DNA of 42,193 bases from Nitrospira sp. CG24D (GCA_002869855.2 NEWQ02000023.1:245562-287754); one strand, 5' to 3'; shown: positions 25,790 to 34,539, counted from the first letter of the stretch. Notes: generated by a model not told the origin, from the sequence alone. A program made the numbers and translations.

Positions 25790-26767
25790 TTATGCCCTGC
25801 CTTTCTTCTGAGTCAGCAACTGAACCAAGATCGCTTTCTGCATGTGCAGACGGTTTTCCGCTTGATCGATAATGACGGACTGTGGCCCGTCGAGCACCTC
25901 GGCGGTGATTTCCTCGCCGCGATGCGCCGGCAAGCAATGCATGACGATGGCATCGGGTTTCGCCTTCTGCAGCAAACGCCCATTCAACTGATAGGGCGCA
26001 AGCGTCCGCAGGCGACGCGCCTGTTCTCGTTCGCGCCCCATGCTGATCCACACATCGGTGTACAGGACATCGGCATCTTTCACGGCAACCTGCGGATCGA
26101 CTCCCACCTCGATGTCCGATCCGTTGCGCGCCGCTTCCTGCCGCGCCCGATCCACCACATGCTGATCCGGCTGATAGCCGACCGGGCACCCCAGGGCGAT
26201 GTGCATCCCCACCTTGGCCGCCGCTTCAATCAACGAATTCGCCACATTGTTCCCGTCACCGATATAGGCAAGCTTCACCCCTTTGAGACGCCCCTTTTTT
26301 TCCTTGATGGTCATTAGATCGGACAGCGCCTGACAGGGATGGCTCAGATCGGTCAATCCGTTAATCACCGGCATGGCGGCTTCTTCCGCCCACTCCTGCA
26401 CAATACCGTGATCGTAGGTACGGATCACGATCCCGTCGAGATAGCGAGACAACACGCGAGCGGTGTCCGCCACACTCTCGCCCCGCGAGAGCTGGATCTC
26501 CGCCATGGGCAAGACCATCGCATGGCCGCCCAACTGATTCATGCCGGCTTCGAACGACACCCTAGTCCGCGTCGACGGCTTTTGAAAGAGCAGCCCGAGC
26601 GTCTTTCCTTCCAACAGAGAATGCGAAGCCCCCCGCCGCAGCTTCGTCTTCAACGTCGTCGCCAGCCGCAGCAATGCATCGATTTGGGGACGCGGCATTG
26701 TCGCCACATCCAGCAAATCTTTCGCAAAGGCGACGGTCCGTTTCTTCGATGCCCGTGATGTCGCCAT
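25790..26767 (-). CDS. argF: Ornithine carbamoyltransferase
   Basis: It makes citrulline from ornithine and carbamoyl phosphate. The carbamoyl-phosphate motif is KPSTRTRVSFEAGM (63-76), followed by the SRYLDGIVIRTYDH and HPCQALSD blocks, DVWISMG in the ornithine loop, and HCLPAHRGEEI near the C-terminus with the conserved Cys. The length of 325 residues includes a short basic N-terminal extension. One base separates it from argD. Confidence 0.97.
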   Translation of the reverse strand: MATSRASKKRTVAFAKDLLDVATMPRPQIDALLRLATTLKTKLRRGASHSLLEGKTLGLLFQKPSTRTRVSFEAGMNQLGGHAMVLPMAEIQLSRGESVADTARVLSRYLDGIVIRTYDHGIVQEWAEEAAMPVINGLTDLSHPCQALSDLMTIKEKKGRLKGVKLAYIGDGNNVANSLIEAAAKVGMHIALGCPVGYQPDQHVVDRARQEAARNGSDIEVGVDPQVAVKDADVLYTDVWISMGREREQARRLRTLAPYQLNGRLLQKAKPDAIVMHCLPAHRGEEITAEVLDGPQSVIIDQAENRLHMQKAILVQLLTQKKGRA

Positions 26768-26768
26768 G

Positions 26769-27986
26769 TCAGTGGTGCTGATCCTTTTCCGCCATCGTCC
26801 GCTGATTGAAGATCGACGACAATATTTCTAAGACACGATCGATTTCCGCTTGGGTGATGATCAGAGGCGGCACAAAGCGCAACACCCGTTCACTGGTGGC
26901 ATTCACCAAGACACCGCGGGTCAGACAGTCCGCGACAACCGCCTTCGCATCGATCTCCACTTCCAGTCCCTGCAATAAGCCCAGCCCCCGAACATCCCGC
27001 ACCGCACGATGGCGGTCTTTGAAGTCGGCCAGCTCTTTGGCCAGATAGTCTCCCATACGGCGGGCCTGCTCGAGCACACGCCCTTCGATCAAGATCCGAC
27101 AGACCGCGAGCCCCGCGGCGCAGGCCAGCGGATTGCCGCCGAACGTCGAGGCGTGCGTCCCGGCAGTGAACACCGCCGCGACCGCGTCCTTTGCCAGACA
27201 GGCCCCGATCGGCATCCCGCCGCCGAGTCCCTTGGCAAGCGTCATGATGTCGGGCTCCACGCCCAGCTGTTCATAGGCAAACAACGTCCCAGTCCGGCCC
27301 ATTCCCGTCTGGACTTCGTCGAAAATCAGGAGGATATCCTTCTGCGTGCAGAGCTCTCGTAGACTCTTCAGATAGGCTTGATCGGCGACATGCACGCCTC
27401 CCTCACCCTGGATCGGCTCCAGCATGATCGCGGTCGTTTTGTCTGTCACCAGCGACTCGATTGCCGCAAAATCGTTGAATGGCGCATAGACAAACCCCGG
27501 AACGAGCGGCTCAAAGCCTTTCTGCACCTTCTCCTGGCCGGTCGCCGTCAACGTCGCCATCGTGCGGCCGTGGAAGGAATTCTTCATCGTGATGATCTCA
27601 AACCGGTTCGCTCCGTGCTTCTCATGCCCGTAGCGCCGTGCCAGCTTGATCGCCGCTTCATTCGCCTCCGCGCCGCTGTTGCAGAAAAAGACCCGGTCGG
27701 CGCACGAATGATCGACCAGCATTTGCGCGAGTCTGACCTGCGGCTCGGTATAGTAGAGGTTCGAGACGTGGATCAGCTGCGCCGCCTGGCGCTGGATCGC
27801 TTGCACCAAATCCGGATGGCCGTGGCCCAGGATATTGACCGCGATGCCACCGACAAAGTCGATGTACTCCCGGCCTTCCATGTCGTAGACCTTGGCCCCA
27901 CGCCCCCGCACGATTGAAATCGGCTGGCGCGCATAGGTTTGCATCAAATACTTAGCGGCGAAATCTTTGAGTTCCTCTGTCGGCAT
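26769..27986 (-). CDS. argD: Acetylornithine aminotransferase
   Basis: It converts N-acetylglutamate semialdehyde to N-acetylornithine and may also serve other omega-amino substrates. A class III PLP enzyme of 405 residues: SGAEANEAAIKLARRY (104-119), FDEVQTGMGRTG (222-233) with Asp223, and PLP Lys252 in LAKGLGGG. It is the first gene of the operon argD-argF-argG-argH-lipoprotein-lysA-dapA-dapB. AGGGG lies upstream of the ATG inside a small CCCCT/AGGGG hairpin. Confidence 0.96.
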   Translation of the reverse strand: MPTEELKDFAAKYLMQTYARQPISIVRGRGAKVYDMEGREYIDFVGGIAVNILGHGHPDLVQAIQRQAAQLIHVSNLYYTEPQVRLAQMLVDHSCADRVFFCNSGAEANEAAIKLARRYGHEKHGANRFEIITMKNSFHGRTMATLTATGQEKVQKGFEPLVPGFVYAPFNDFAAIESLVTDKTTAIMLEPIQGEGGVHVADQAYLKSLRELCTQKDILLIFDEVQTGMGRTGTLFAYEQLGVEPDIMTLAKGLGGGMPIGACLAKDAVAAVFTAGTHASTFGGNPLACAAGLAVCRILIEGRVLEQARRMGDYLAKELADFKDRHRAVRDVRGLGLLQGLEVEIDAKAVVADCLTRGVLVNATSERVLRFVPPLIITQAEIDRVLEILSSIFNQRTMAEKDQHH

Positions 27987-28017
27987 AGCAGACGTATCCC
28001 CTCAAGAAAGAAGGGGA

Positions 28018-28046
28018 AAGCTAGCATAGGGTTGAATCGAAATCAA
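28018..28046 (-). promoter_or_regulatory. Candidate promoter of the arg/lys operon
   Basis: Read on the minus strand: TTGATT (28046-28041), a 17-base spacer, and TAGCTT (28023-28018). The -10 is weak. It lies about 32 bases before the argD start codon. No clear ArgR box was seen. Confidence 0.35.
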
Positions 28047-28094
28047 TAACGGCGAAAGCCGGCCGGGAGGATTGCAGTCCGGTTTTCACGGTGA

Positions 28095-28139
28095 TCTGAT
28101 ACTGCTATACCAGGGCTCGCTCCCTCTCCCAGTATCAGA
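28095..28139. repeat. Inverted repeat in the argD / DUF2628 divergent spacer
   Basis: TCTGATACTG (28095-28104) and CAGTATCAGA (28130-28139) are perfect ten-base arms separated by 25 bases. It could be a hairpin or a split operator acting on either divergent gene. The rest of the 220-base spacer shows no gene. Confidence 0.45.
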
Positions 28140-28208
28140 CTGTGACCCATCAGGCTCCTCGCAATAAGACCTCAGCCAGGTTGTCCGAGTGTGTTAAGCT
28201 GCGAATCC

Positions 28209-28880
28209 ATGAAATCCTGTCAGCACTGTCGGCAACAGAATTCTGAAGACGCCAACTTCTGTGCTCAATGCGGCCGTGCGCTCGCTGTGACATCCCCTGC
28301 GGACTCGGCAGGAAGCACGACGGCTGATGCGCCACCCGAAGCAGCTCCCTATGCTCCCCTGGCATCCGACCAGGATCTCTGGCGGCAGTTCGTCGGCCCG
28401 AAGGCCGATTATTATCTCGAACAGTTCAAAAAGTTTTCCTCCGACGGGGAACCTAAATTTGCCCTCAGTTGGAACTGGCCCGCCTTCCTGTATATTTCGT
28501 TCCTCTGGTTTCTCTATCGGAAGATGTATCTGCACGCCTTTGTATACGCCATCGGCCCGATGGCCTCGACCTATGTCACCGGCGACATGACCGTCGGCCT
28601 CGTGTGGAGCGTCATGGCCGGCGCCACGGCCAACTACCTGTACTACTGGCACTGCAAGGAAGAGATCGCGGAGATCAAGAAAGCGGGAAAGCTCAATCCG
28701 GCAGCACAGGAGGCCGCGCTGAAGGACGCCGGTGGAGTCCAACCCTATGTCATCTACGTGGGAATCGTCCTCTATGTGATTGCGCTGGCCGGCCTTGCCA
28801 AGATGATCGAGGAAGGACAGCTGGACGGAGACAAGATACCGACACGTCCTGCGAAGCCTGTTTCAACTGTCTCCACCTAG
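28209..28880 (+). CDS. Zinc-ribbon plus DUF2628 membrane protein
   Basis: A 223-residue protein. It starts with a zinc ribbon, SCQHCRQQN...FCAQCGRAL (3-25), followed by a low-complexity Ala/Pro linker (26-55) and a DUF2628-type region with WNWPAFLYISFLWFLYRKMY (89-108), two membrane helices up to about 145 and a final helix (about 178-198). DUF2628 proteins are inner-membrane proteins without a settled role. The ATG at 28209 puts the zinc ribbon at the N-terminus; an in-frame ATG lies six codons upstream. Confidence 0.8.
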   Translation: MKSCQHCRQQNSEDANFCAQCGRALAVTSPADSAGSTTADAPPEAAPYAPLASDQDLWRQFVGPKADYYLEQFKKFSSDGEPKFALSWNWPAFLYISFLWFLYRKMYLHAFVYAIGPMASTYVTGDMTVGLVWSVMAGATANYLYYWHCKEEIAEIKKAGKLNPAAQEAALKDAGGVQPYVIYVGIVLYVIALAGLAKMIEEGQLDGDKIPTRPAKPVSTVST

Positions 28881-28911
28881 CTCCTGTAAGCGACGGGCCT
28901 GTGAAACTCCA

Positions 28912-29739
28912 TCAGCCTCTTCCCTGCTGCCATCCCATCCACGCCCGGAACCATTGAAAGTCCTGTTCGTACGCAGCCCCGCCCGCATCGGTCGCTTCCT
29001 GTCGCTGCTCCAGTTGCGTATAGGTGCGCGGCCAGTTTTTCTGCCACCAGGACTTGAGTTCGTCCGGCGGATAGGGCTGGCTATTGGGACTCAGAATGCC
29101 GGCGGCCGCGCAGAGTGGGGCGACCAGCGGCCAGTAGCGGTCCTTCCCCAGCCCGAGACTGCGGAAATGTTCACGCAACAAAAAGACGACCCACAGTTCG
29201 GCACTATGCTTCTTGTTGTGCTTGAACGGCTGGGTCTGGCGGAGCGGAACGGGATCGAATGCTTTGACAATCGAGGTGTAGTCCGGGCCTCCATAAGTTC
29301 CTGCGGCTTCGGCAATCCCTTCGACAATGTTCGCCAGTTCGAGTTCTGTAACCGGCGATGCACTGAGGCCTTTCCCCTGAGAGGATTCGGACATGGGACC
29401 AGGAGCAGTGAGCAACTCAATGAGCGGCTTCAATTCCCGCAAGCGAACAGCCGCCGCCTTGAGAATGTGTTCCGATTCAAGCCAGTAGTCCGGATCGCTC
29501 TTGGTCAACCGTTCACGGCCCGGCGGGGGCAGCACTGTCGGCACCCAGTAGCGCATGAGTACGAACAGAACATAGTCGGCCTGTGCGCCGACCTGGGCAA
29601 TGCGATCGAAATGATTGCCCGCCTGAACGGCGGCGAAGAAGGCTTGCGCCCGGTCCAGCACTGCCAGCCGCGCACCCATTCCACACCACCAGGCTTCAAG
29701 CGCGGACCAATTCATATCAGCTGCCGGCGGGACCGTCAT
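28912..29739 (-). CDS. Hypothetical protein, 275 aa
   Basis: A soluble, helix-rich and Trp-rich protein (ALEAWWCGMG near the start, KSWWQKNWPRTY and FQWFRAWMGWQQ near the end). No signal peptide or membrane helix, and no recognisable catalytic motif. An AGGA sequence lies before the ATG. It is convergent with the DUF2628 gene and divergent from gpmA. Function unknown. Confidence 0.6.
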   Translation of the reverse strand: MTVPPAADMNWSALEAWWCGMGARLAVLDRAQAFFAAVQAGNHFDRIAQVGAQADYVLFVLMRYWVPTVLPPPGRERLTKSDPDYWLESEHILKAAAVRLRELKPLIELLTAPGPMSESSQGKGLSASPVTELELANIVEGIAEAAGTYGGPDYTSIVKAFDPVPLRQTQPFKHNKKHSAELWVVFLLREHFRSLGLGKDRYWPLVAPLCAAAGILSPNSQPYPPDELKSWWQKNWPRTYTQLEQRQEATDAGGAAYEQDFQWFRAWMGWQQGRG

Positions 29740-29808
29740 GGATCGTCTGTTCCTGCGTGGAGCGAATAGAACGGCATGGTACTGCCGGTTCCGGATGAAA
29801 GCAACGGC

Positions 29809-29836
29809 TTGACTTGATCGGCCGATCCAGTATTCT
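29809..29836 (+). promoter_or_regulatory. Promoter candidate for gpmA
   Basis: TTGACT at 29809-29814, a 16-base spacer, and TATTCT at 29831-29836. It is 40 bases before the gpmA start at 29877. Confidence 0.5.
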
Positions 29837-29876
29837 TGCTGACAGGCACTTGGCTTCCTGAGAAAAGGAGATGACT

Positions 29877-30482
29877 ATGGCTCGCTTGATCTTGCTGCGT
29901 CACGGTGAATCGCAATGGAATCTGGAAAATCGGTTCACCGGTTGGGTCGATGTCCCGCTGTCCCCGCGCGGTATCCAGGAAGCCAAAAATGCCGGCGACA
30001 AGCTGCGCGGTTTCTCTTTCAACCGGGCGTTTACCTCGGTGCTGGCCCGGGCGAATGAGACATTGCGCCTGGCGCTTGAAGGCATCGGACAAACGAATAT
30101 TCCAATCGAGAAAGATAAGGCGCTGAACGAGCGGATGTATGGAGAGTTACAGGGCTTGAACAAGGCCGAGACGGCTAAGAAGTATGGCGACGACCAGGTC
30201 AAGATCTGGCGTCGGAGTTTTGATGTGCGGCCGCCAGGGGGAGAAAGTTTGAAGGATACGGCCGAGCGGGTGCTCCCCTACTATGAAAGCAAGATCAAGC
30301 CATACGTCCTGAAGGACGAAACGATTCTGATCGCCGCCCACGGCAACAGCCTGCGCGCGCTGGTCATGGAATTGGAGCAGCTCACAAGGGAACAGGTGTT
30401 GGAACTCAACATCCCCACCGGCGCGCCGCTCCTCTACGAACTCGACAAGAACGGGAAGGTGTTGTCCCACCGATACTTGTAG
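29877..30482 (+). CDS. gpmA: 2,3-bisphosphoglycerate-dependent phosphoglycerate mutase
   Basis: It interconverts 3- and 2-phosphoglycerate in glycolysis and gluconeogenesis. LLRHGESQWN holds the phosphohistidine His9; further blocks are FTGWVDVPLSPRG, ALNERMYGELQGLNK, RRSFDVRPPGGESL and AAHGNSLRAL with the second active-site histidine. At 201 residues it is about 45 shorter than E. coli GpmA, like the compact bacterial dPGMs. The ATG at 29877 is preferred because AAAAGGAG ends six bases before it; the ATG at 29871 would abut the ribosome site. Confidence 0.93.
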   Translation: MARLILLRHGESQWNLENRFTGWVDVPLSPRGIQEAKNAGDKLRGFSFNRAFTSVLARANETLRLALEGIGQTNIPIEKDKALNERMYGELQGLNKAETAKKYGDDQVKIWRRSFDVRPPGGESLKDTAERVLPYYESKIKPYVLKDETILIAAHGNSLRALVMELEQLTREQVLELNIPTGAPLLYELDKNGKVLSHRYL

Positions 30483-30506
30483 AGAGCGCGCGCTTGAGGC
30501 AGGAAA

Positions 30507-30983
30507 TTACCTGACGTCGTCAAGGAGTTCCGCATACTGATCGACCGGTGCGTAGTCGATCAAGAGCACCAGCAACCTCTGTCGGTCATCGGATGACACC
30601 ACACCCTGGTCTTCCAGCAGCGTGGCGGCTTCTGCGTTAAGCCCCATGGGATTCAGCCGGTCGTCCATGAGCCGCGCATAGTACTCCCGCCGCTCATCCA
30701 GTTCCTGCCGATACCCGTCCCACTGATCCAGGCCGAATGTATCCGACGACCATTGCGCGGCGACCGATTCGAGCAAGAGCCCGCCGATCAGCGCCCGGTA
30801 CTTCTGCAGAATGTGGGCATCGACCGCCGCAAGAATCCAATAGAGATTCAGCGACAGGATTTCCCGCGCGATATGGCGGGCCTGAGACTCGGTAACCTCA
30901 ATCCCGTATTCCTGGATCTGATCGACCGAGACGGGTTTCGGAAGAGCGGCAAACAGGCCGGTAGCAGCGTCTTTCGGAGTCAT
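30507..30983 (-). CDS. Hypothetical helical protein, 158 aa
   Basis: An all-helical, acidic protein (LDERREYYARLMDDRLNPMG, ending QYAELLDDVR) without signal or membrane segment. I recognise no family. The ATG at 30983 has GGGGAGA about nine bases upstream; a TTG at 31001 would extend it by six residues across that site. It converges on gpmA with 24 bases between stops. Confidence 0.6.
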   Translation of the reverse strand: MTPKDAATGLFAALPKPVSVDQIQEYGIEVTESQARHIAREILSLNLYWILAAVDAHILQKYRALIGGLLLESVAAQWSSDTFGLDQWDGYRQELDERREYYARLMDDRLNPMGLNAEAATLLEDQGVVSSDDRQRLLVLLIDYAPVDQYAELLDDVR

Positions 30984-31093
30984 GGCAACGGATCTCCCCA
31001 AACAGGTCGATGAGAAAAATGCGAGGGTACAGCACCTGCAACTCGACTCTCAAGCGCCTTGTTCGAGTCTAAACGCTATGCTATTGTCCGCCG

Positions 31094-31663
31094 ATGCGTG
31101 CACGAACTCTCTCCCGCTCTGGGTCGCACTGCCTGCTCAAAACATTCACCCTGACCATCCTGCTCTGGGTATTGGTCTCCCCAACGCAAGTCCGTGCAGA
31201 TGAGAACCGGTGGGGGGTTGGATCAGACCTCGGGCTGGCGACCGGCACGGTCGATGGAACCGTCTTCGCCCTCGGATTCAATATCGACTACTATGCCGAT
31301 CGGAACTTTTCCTTCGGCCCCATGATGCAAATCAGTCCCACCGGCAATCTCTTTCAGATTGCGTTTGCCGGAGTCGGAAAATACCACCTCAGACTGAGCA
31401 ACGGGTTCAACCTCGTCCCTTTCACCGGCATTGGTCTCATCCATGCCGATCTGGACCGCGGGACCGGACCCTCCCAAGTCAATCGAAACGACACGAGTTG
31501 GTACATTCCCATCGGCCTCTCGCTCGAGTATCAAGTCATTCACAACATCGCGCTGTCATCAACACTGATGGTCAATCTCCACGACATCAATCTTCAGCCT
31601 TCTCTCCCTGAGAAAGACCGAACAAGCATCAGTCTGATGTTTGGCTTCCGCTGGGGACCGTAG
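31094..31663 (+). CDS. Outer-membrane beta-barrel protein (OmpW/OmpA-like style)
   Basis: A long n-region, the hydrophobic stretch TFTLTILLWVLVS and PTQVRA|DE form a signal peptide of about 35 residues. The mature 154 residues alternate hydrophobic and polar positions and include GVGKYHLRLSNGFNLVPFTGIGLIH and end in a C-terminal aromatic strand (SLMFGFRWGP), as in eight-stranded barrels. A TTGTTC-17-TATTGT promoter-like pair at 31059-31087 lies so close to the ATG that the message would be almost leaderless. No substrate can be inferred. Confidence 0.75.
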   Translation: MRARTLSRSGSHCLLKTFTLTILLWVLVSPTQVRADENRWGVGSDLGLATGTVDGTVFALGFNIDYYADRNFSFGPMMQISPTGNLFQIAFAGVGKYHLRLSNGFNLVPFTGIGLIHADLDRGTGPSQVNRNDTSWYIPIGLSLEYQVIHNIALSSTLMVNLHDINLQPSLPEKDRTSISLMFGFRWGP

Positions 31664-31704
31664 ACACACAGAGCCAATACTCTCCCTAGACACGCAGGCC
31701 GCGC

Positions 31705-31752
31705 AGCTAGTAGCAATCGCTTTTCGGCGATTCGACAGGCCGAGCACTAGCT
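31705..31752. terminator. Nested hairpin between convergent genes, likely bidirectional terminator
   Basis: Outer arms AGCTAGT (31705-31711) and ACTAGCT (31746-31752), inner stem AATCGC (31715-31720) and GCGATT (31727-31732). GATTTCTATT follows on the plus strand. It lies between the convergent barrel and ATP-grasp genes. Confidence 0.45.
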
Positions 31753-31793
31753 GATTTCTATTCCAAGATCTAGGGACAATTGCTTGCGGAAGA

Positions 31794-32816
31794 CTAAGCG
31801 GCTCTGGCCGGCTGCCAGCGCAAGCCGACATTGAGCAGCTCCTGGAGCAGATCTTTGTAGCTATAGTCAGCTTTCTCAGCGGAATCGGCAAAGTCCTCGT
31901 CATGCGCAATTTGCGGATTGGGATTGGCCTCAAGCACGTAGACTTTCCCCTCCGCGTCCATGCGCACATCGATTCGCGCATACCCGCTGAGACCCAGCGC
32001 CCGATATACCCGTTTGGCCATATGTTGGATCTCCTCGGCCTTGCCGGCTGGAAGATTCTTGGCTTCCTCCGATGTGATGCCGTACTTGTCCTGGTACTTC
32101 CCGCTCCACTTCACTCGTTGGGTGGCAATTCGCCTGGCATCCTCGGGAAGTTTATCCATGATCAGTTCCCATACCGGCAATACCTGAATGTGACCATTGC
32201 CCATAATCCCGACATAAAACTCGCGTCCCTCGATGTACCGCTCGACCAGTGCCCCGGTTCCAATGCTCTGATGAATGAAGGTCACGCGTTCTTTGAGTTT
32301 CTCATCGTCTTCAACGATCGAGGCTTGCGAGATCCCCAAGGAGGCCTCTTCGCTGATGGACTTGACGATAAGAGGGAACGTTAATTCTTTGGGTCGCTTA
32401 GCACTCCGGCCTTGCGGCACGACTATGAAGTCGGGATAGGGAATCCGGTGATATGAAAGCACCTTTTTCGTAAGAGCTTTGTCGCGCGCCAACATGAGGC
32501 CGCGGGGATTACAGCCGGTATACGGCACATGCAGCAACTCGAGGTATGACACAACATTCTGGTCATACACTGATATCCCGTCGAATTCTTCGAGCAGATT
32601 GAAGGCAATGTGCGGACGCCATTCTTCGATCGCCGTCCGAATCACCCCTAAATCGCTCTTCACTCCGAGCGGATGCACCTCGTGGCCCAATTTCCTCAGT
32701 GTCGACACAACATCATATTCGGTCTTCCATCCGACCTTGCTCAGGTCATGACCGTTCAGCTCATCCGGTGGTACCAGGTCTTCATGCATCAGGACGAGAA
32801 TACGCAACCGCCTCAT
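31794..32816 (-). CDS. ATP-grasp ligase of the D-Ala-D-Ala ligase type
   Basis: A 340-residue protein with a Rossmann-like start (RILVLMHEDLVPP), a substrate loop region (AFNLLEEFDGIS), ARDKALTKKVL (110-120), Lys152 in FPLIVKSISEEAS, VERYIEGREFYVG (191-203), RIDVRMD (281-287) and the metal-binding EANPNP (296-301). It is related to D-alanine-D-alanine ligase, but EANPNP replaces the usual ExN-T-xPG end, so it probably ligates another carboxylate to an amine, perhaps on a peptide. It overlaps the metallopeptidase gene by four bases. The true substrates are unknown. Confidence 0.85.
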   Translation of the reverse strand: MRRLRILVLMHEDLVPPDELNGHDLSKVGWKTEYDVVSTLRKLGHEVHPLGVKSDLGVIRTAIEEWRPHIAFNLLEEFDGISVYDQNVVSYLELLHVPYTGCNPRGLMLARDKALTKKVLSYHRIPYPDFIVVPQGRSAKRPKELTFPLIVKSISEEASLGISQASIVEDDEKLKERVTFIHQSIGTGALVERYIEGREFYVGIMGNGHIQVLPVWELIMDKLPEDARRIATQRVKWSGKYQDKYGITSEEAKNLPAGKAEEIQHMAKRVYRALGLSGYARIDVRMDAEGKVYVLEANPNPQIAHDEDFADSAEKADYSYKDLLQELLNVGLRWQPARAA

Positions 32817-33874
32817 AGAGCCACCCTATGTCGGCCGCTACGCAGATAATTCATCGTGTGCACGGTCAGCAAAATGGTGAAGTCTAGCTTGGCCTGCTCT
32901 TCTGCCACCGACACACGAAGGTCCAATTGGCGACACCGTTGGATCATGTCCTCCAACACCTGGTCGATGGTGTACTGATATTCACCCGTCCAACTCGCAA
33001 CCTTGCGACGCACCTCCCGGCGAAACCGGTTGAGAAAGGCCGATGCACTGGGCTTACTCGGCTGCGCCGCCCCTTCCGAAAACAGCCGCTTTAGGTCGGG
33101 GTCGTAGAGAAGGGAATGTTCCACGCCATAGTGCGCGCGCTTCTGCTCGTAATGTTCACGGAGCGTTTTCTTGAGGCTGGGGAGCGGATCGATCTCGGCG
33201 GTGATCACGACGGCCGGCTCGACCCCGGCCAACTCCTGCATCAACGCATCCACATATTTCAGTTTCTTCAGCACCGGCCACCCGCGATACCGGTCATGCC
33301 ACGTAGAATCCGGTGTCAGCCACACGGCAAACGTCTCCGCGAAGTCTTCGTCCGGATGGCTCTGGGCATACCACACATCGAGATGCCGGACGAAACTCCG
33401 GCTGTACGGCCTGGGACTGTAATACTTGGGATAGGCCTGGGAGGATTTGCCGAAAATCGCCTGGCGTGTTCGCCGGCGGCGAATCCGATAGGCATTTTCC
33501 ATCGCGTGTCCGGCTTCATGTCGCAGAATCCGCAGACACCAGTCAGGCGTGCCACCTTCAACTTCAAGCATCTGTGCCAACTCAAGCTTGGCTAGGCGCG
33601 GATGCGCCAGATAGAACGGAATGGCAATGCCCGGCACGCCATCCGGCGTGAACCATTCATTCGACAGCCAATAGTGTGGACGGAATCCCAAGCGCCGGGA
33701 TTCCAATTCACAGTCCAATTCGGCAATCGGCCCTTCGAGAAAACTGCCCTTGATCTCCAGATTGAGCCGGCCCATCGGCAGATCCAACAACTGGTCGTCA
33801 GACCACCCGACCCACTCCGGATCAATCATGTCACGTGCGGGATGTTTGGTTATCTCAAGAGCTGATCGATGCAT
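32813..33874 (-). CDS. Putative zinc metallopeptidase (HEAGH, gluzincin-like)
   Basis: The metal site is RHEAGHAMENAY (HExxH at residues 119-123) and a later DEDFAETFAVWL (about 175-186) supplies a likely third ligand. The surroundings (SNEWFTPDGVPGIAIPFYLAHPRL) resemble the putative zinc-binding metallopeptidase group (Peptidase_Mx-like) without its zinc ribbon. The C-terminal 100 residues are helical and basic. No signal peptide, so cytoplasmic. I start it at the ATG at 33874: an extended -10 promoter sits at 33926-33934 and the more upstream in-frame GTG (33958) leads into AT-rich, non-coding-looking sequence. It is coupled to the ATP-grasp gene by an ATGA overlap. Confidence 0.8.
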   Translation of the reverse strand: MHRSALEITKHPARDMIDPEWVGWSDDQLLDLPMGRLNLEIKGSFLEGPIAELDCELESRRLGFRPHYWLSNEWFTPDGVPGIAIPFYLAHPRLAKLELAQMLEVEGGTPDWCLRILRHEAGHAMENAYRIRRRRTRQAIFGKSSQAYPKYYSPRPYSRSFVRHLDVWYAQSHPDEDFAETFAVWLTPDSTWHDRYRGWPVLKKLKYVDALMQELAGVEPAVVITAEIDPLPSLKKTLREHYEQKRAHYGVEHSLLYDPDLKRLFSEGAAQPSKPSASAFLNRFRREVRRKVASWTGEYQYTIDQVLEDMIQRCRQLDLRVSVAEEQAKLDFTILLTVHTMNYLRSGRHRVAL

Positions 33875-33925
33875 CGTGCAAGCGTCTCGTAACTTCTCGA
33901 CAAAATAATTTGTCCTACTTGAGAA

Positions 33926-33934
33926 ACTATAGCA
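33926..33934 (-). promoter_or_regulatory. Extended -10 promoter element before the metallopeptidase gene
   Basis: On the minus strand it reads TGCTATAGT, an extended -10 hexamer, about 52 bases before the ATG at 33874. No convincing -35 was found. Confidence 0.4.
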
Positions 33935-34053
33935 TTCAAAGTGTAATTCGTCGGCCACTGGGCATGCCCTTGCCAGTTTATGACGAAAGAACGAAATATT
34001 TTGTCACTGAGCGTACAAGAATGAACCAGAGAATGAGAATATTGAGTCGAAAA

Positions 34054-34539
34054 TTACCAAAGAGGAGGCAATCGTGCCGCGAAGCGAGGCACCGCATCGC
34101 AAATGTGATCGATCACCGAAATCACATAGGCCCGGGCCTGCGCCTCATCCTCTTCCCAATCAGGCAGCGCCTCATGCATATCAAGGATCGGCTCGTCGTG
34201 CTCAAAGCAGAGTTGATTGAACAGGGGAATCGACAATCCGAACAATTGCTGAACCGTTTCTTGATGATCACGCCCCATCGCCACGACGCAGTCCGCCTCA
34301 TCGAGTAACGATTGTGTCAGCTTGCGTTGAATGTGCCCGACAGGGTCAGCGCCACGCTCCAGGAGCCTGGCACGCACGATGGGATGGATCGATTGTGGCT
34401 TGGCCTCAATTCCGGCGGAGCCGACACGATACAGGCCTTGCGGCCCAAGATGCTGCTTGAGGGCATACTCCGCGGCCAGGCTCCGAAAGATGTTACCGGT
34501 GCAGACAAAGAGAATTGATCTTACTGAATGTTGCGCCAT
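34054..34539 (-). CDS. Low-molecular-weight protein-tyrosine phosphatase family protein
   Basis: A 161-residue protein. The P-loop is VCTGNIFRS, with nucleophile Cys13 and Arg19 (C-x5-R), at the N-terminus as in LMW-PTPs and arsenate reductases; the third loop residue pair IF replaces the usual [17 protein letters not shown] is the second family block and an Asp in [14 protein letters not shown] is the likely general acid. It should dephosphorylate phosphotyrosine or phosphoarginine proteins. The ATG at 34539 has GGAG nine bases upstream. It precedes the metallopeptidase gene on the same strand by 180 bases. Confidence 0.85.
   Translation of the reverse strand: MAQHSVRSILFVCTGNIFRSLAAEYALKQHLGPQGLYRVGSAGIEAKPQSIHPIVRARLLERGADPVGHIQRKLTQSLLDEADCVVAMGRDHQETVQQLFGLSIPLFNQLCFEHDEPILDMHEALPDWEEDEAQARAYVISVIDHICDAVPRFAARLPPLW

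Noticed and set aside
27987..28208. ArgR operator (ARG box) before argD
   Set aside because: No match to paired TGAATAATTATTCA-like boxes; only an unrelated inverted repeat is present.
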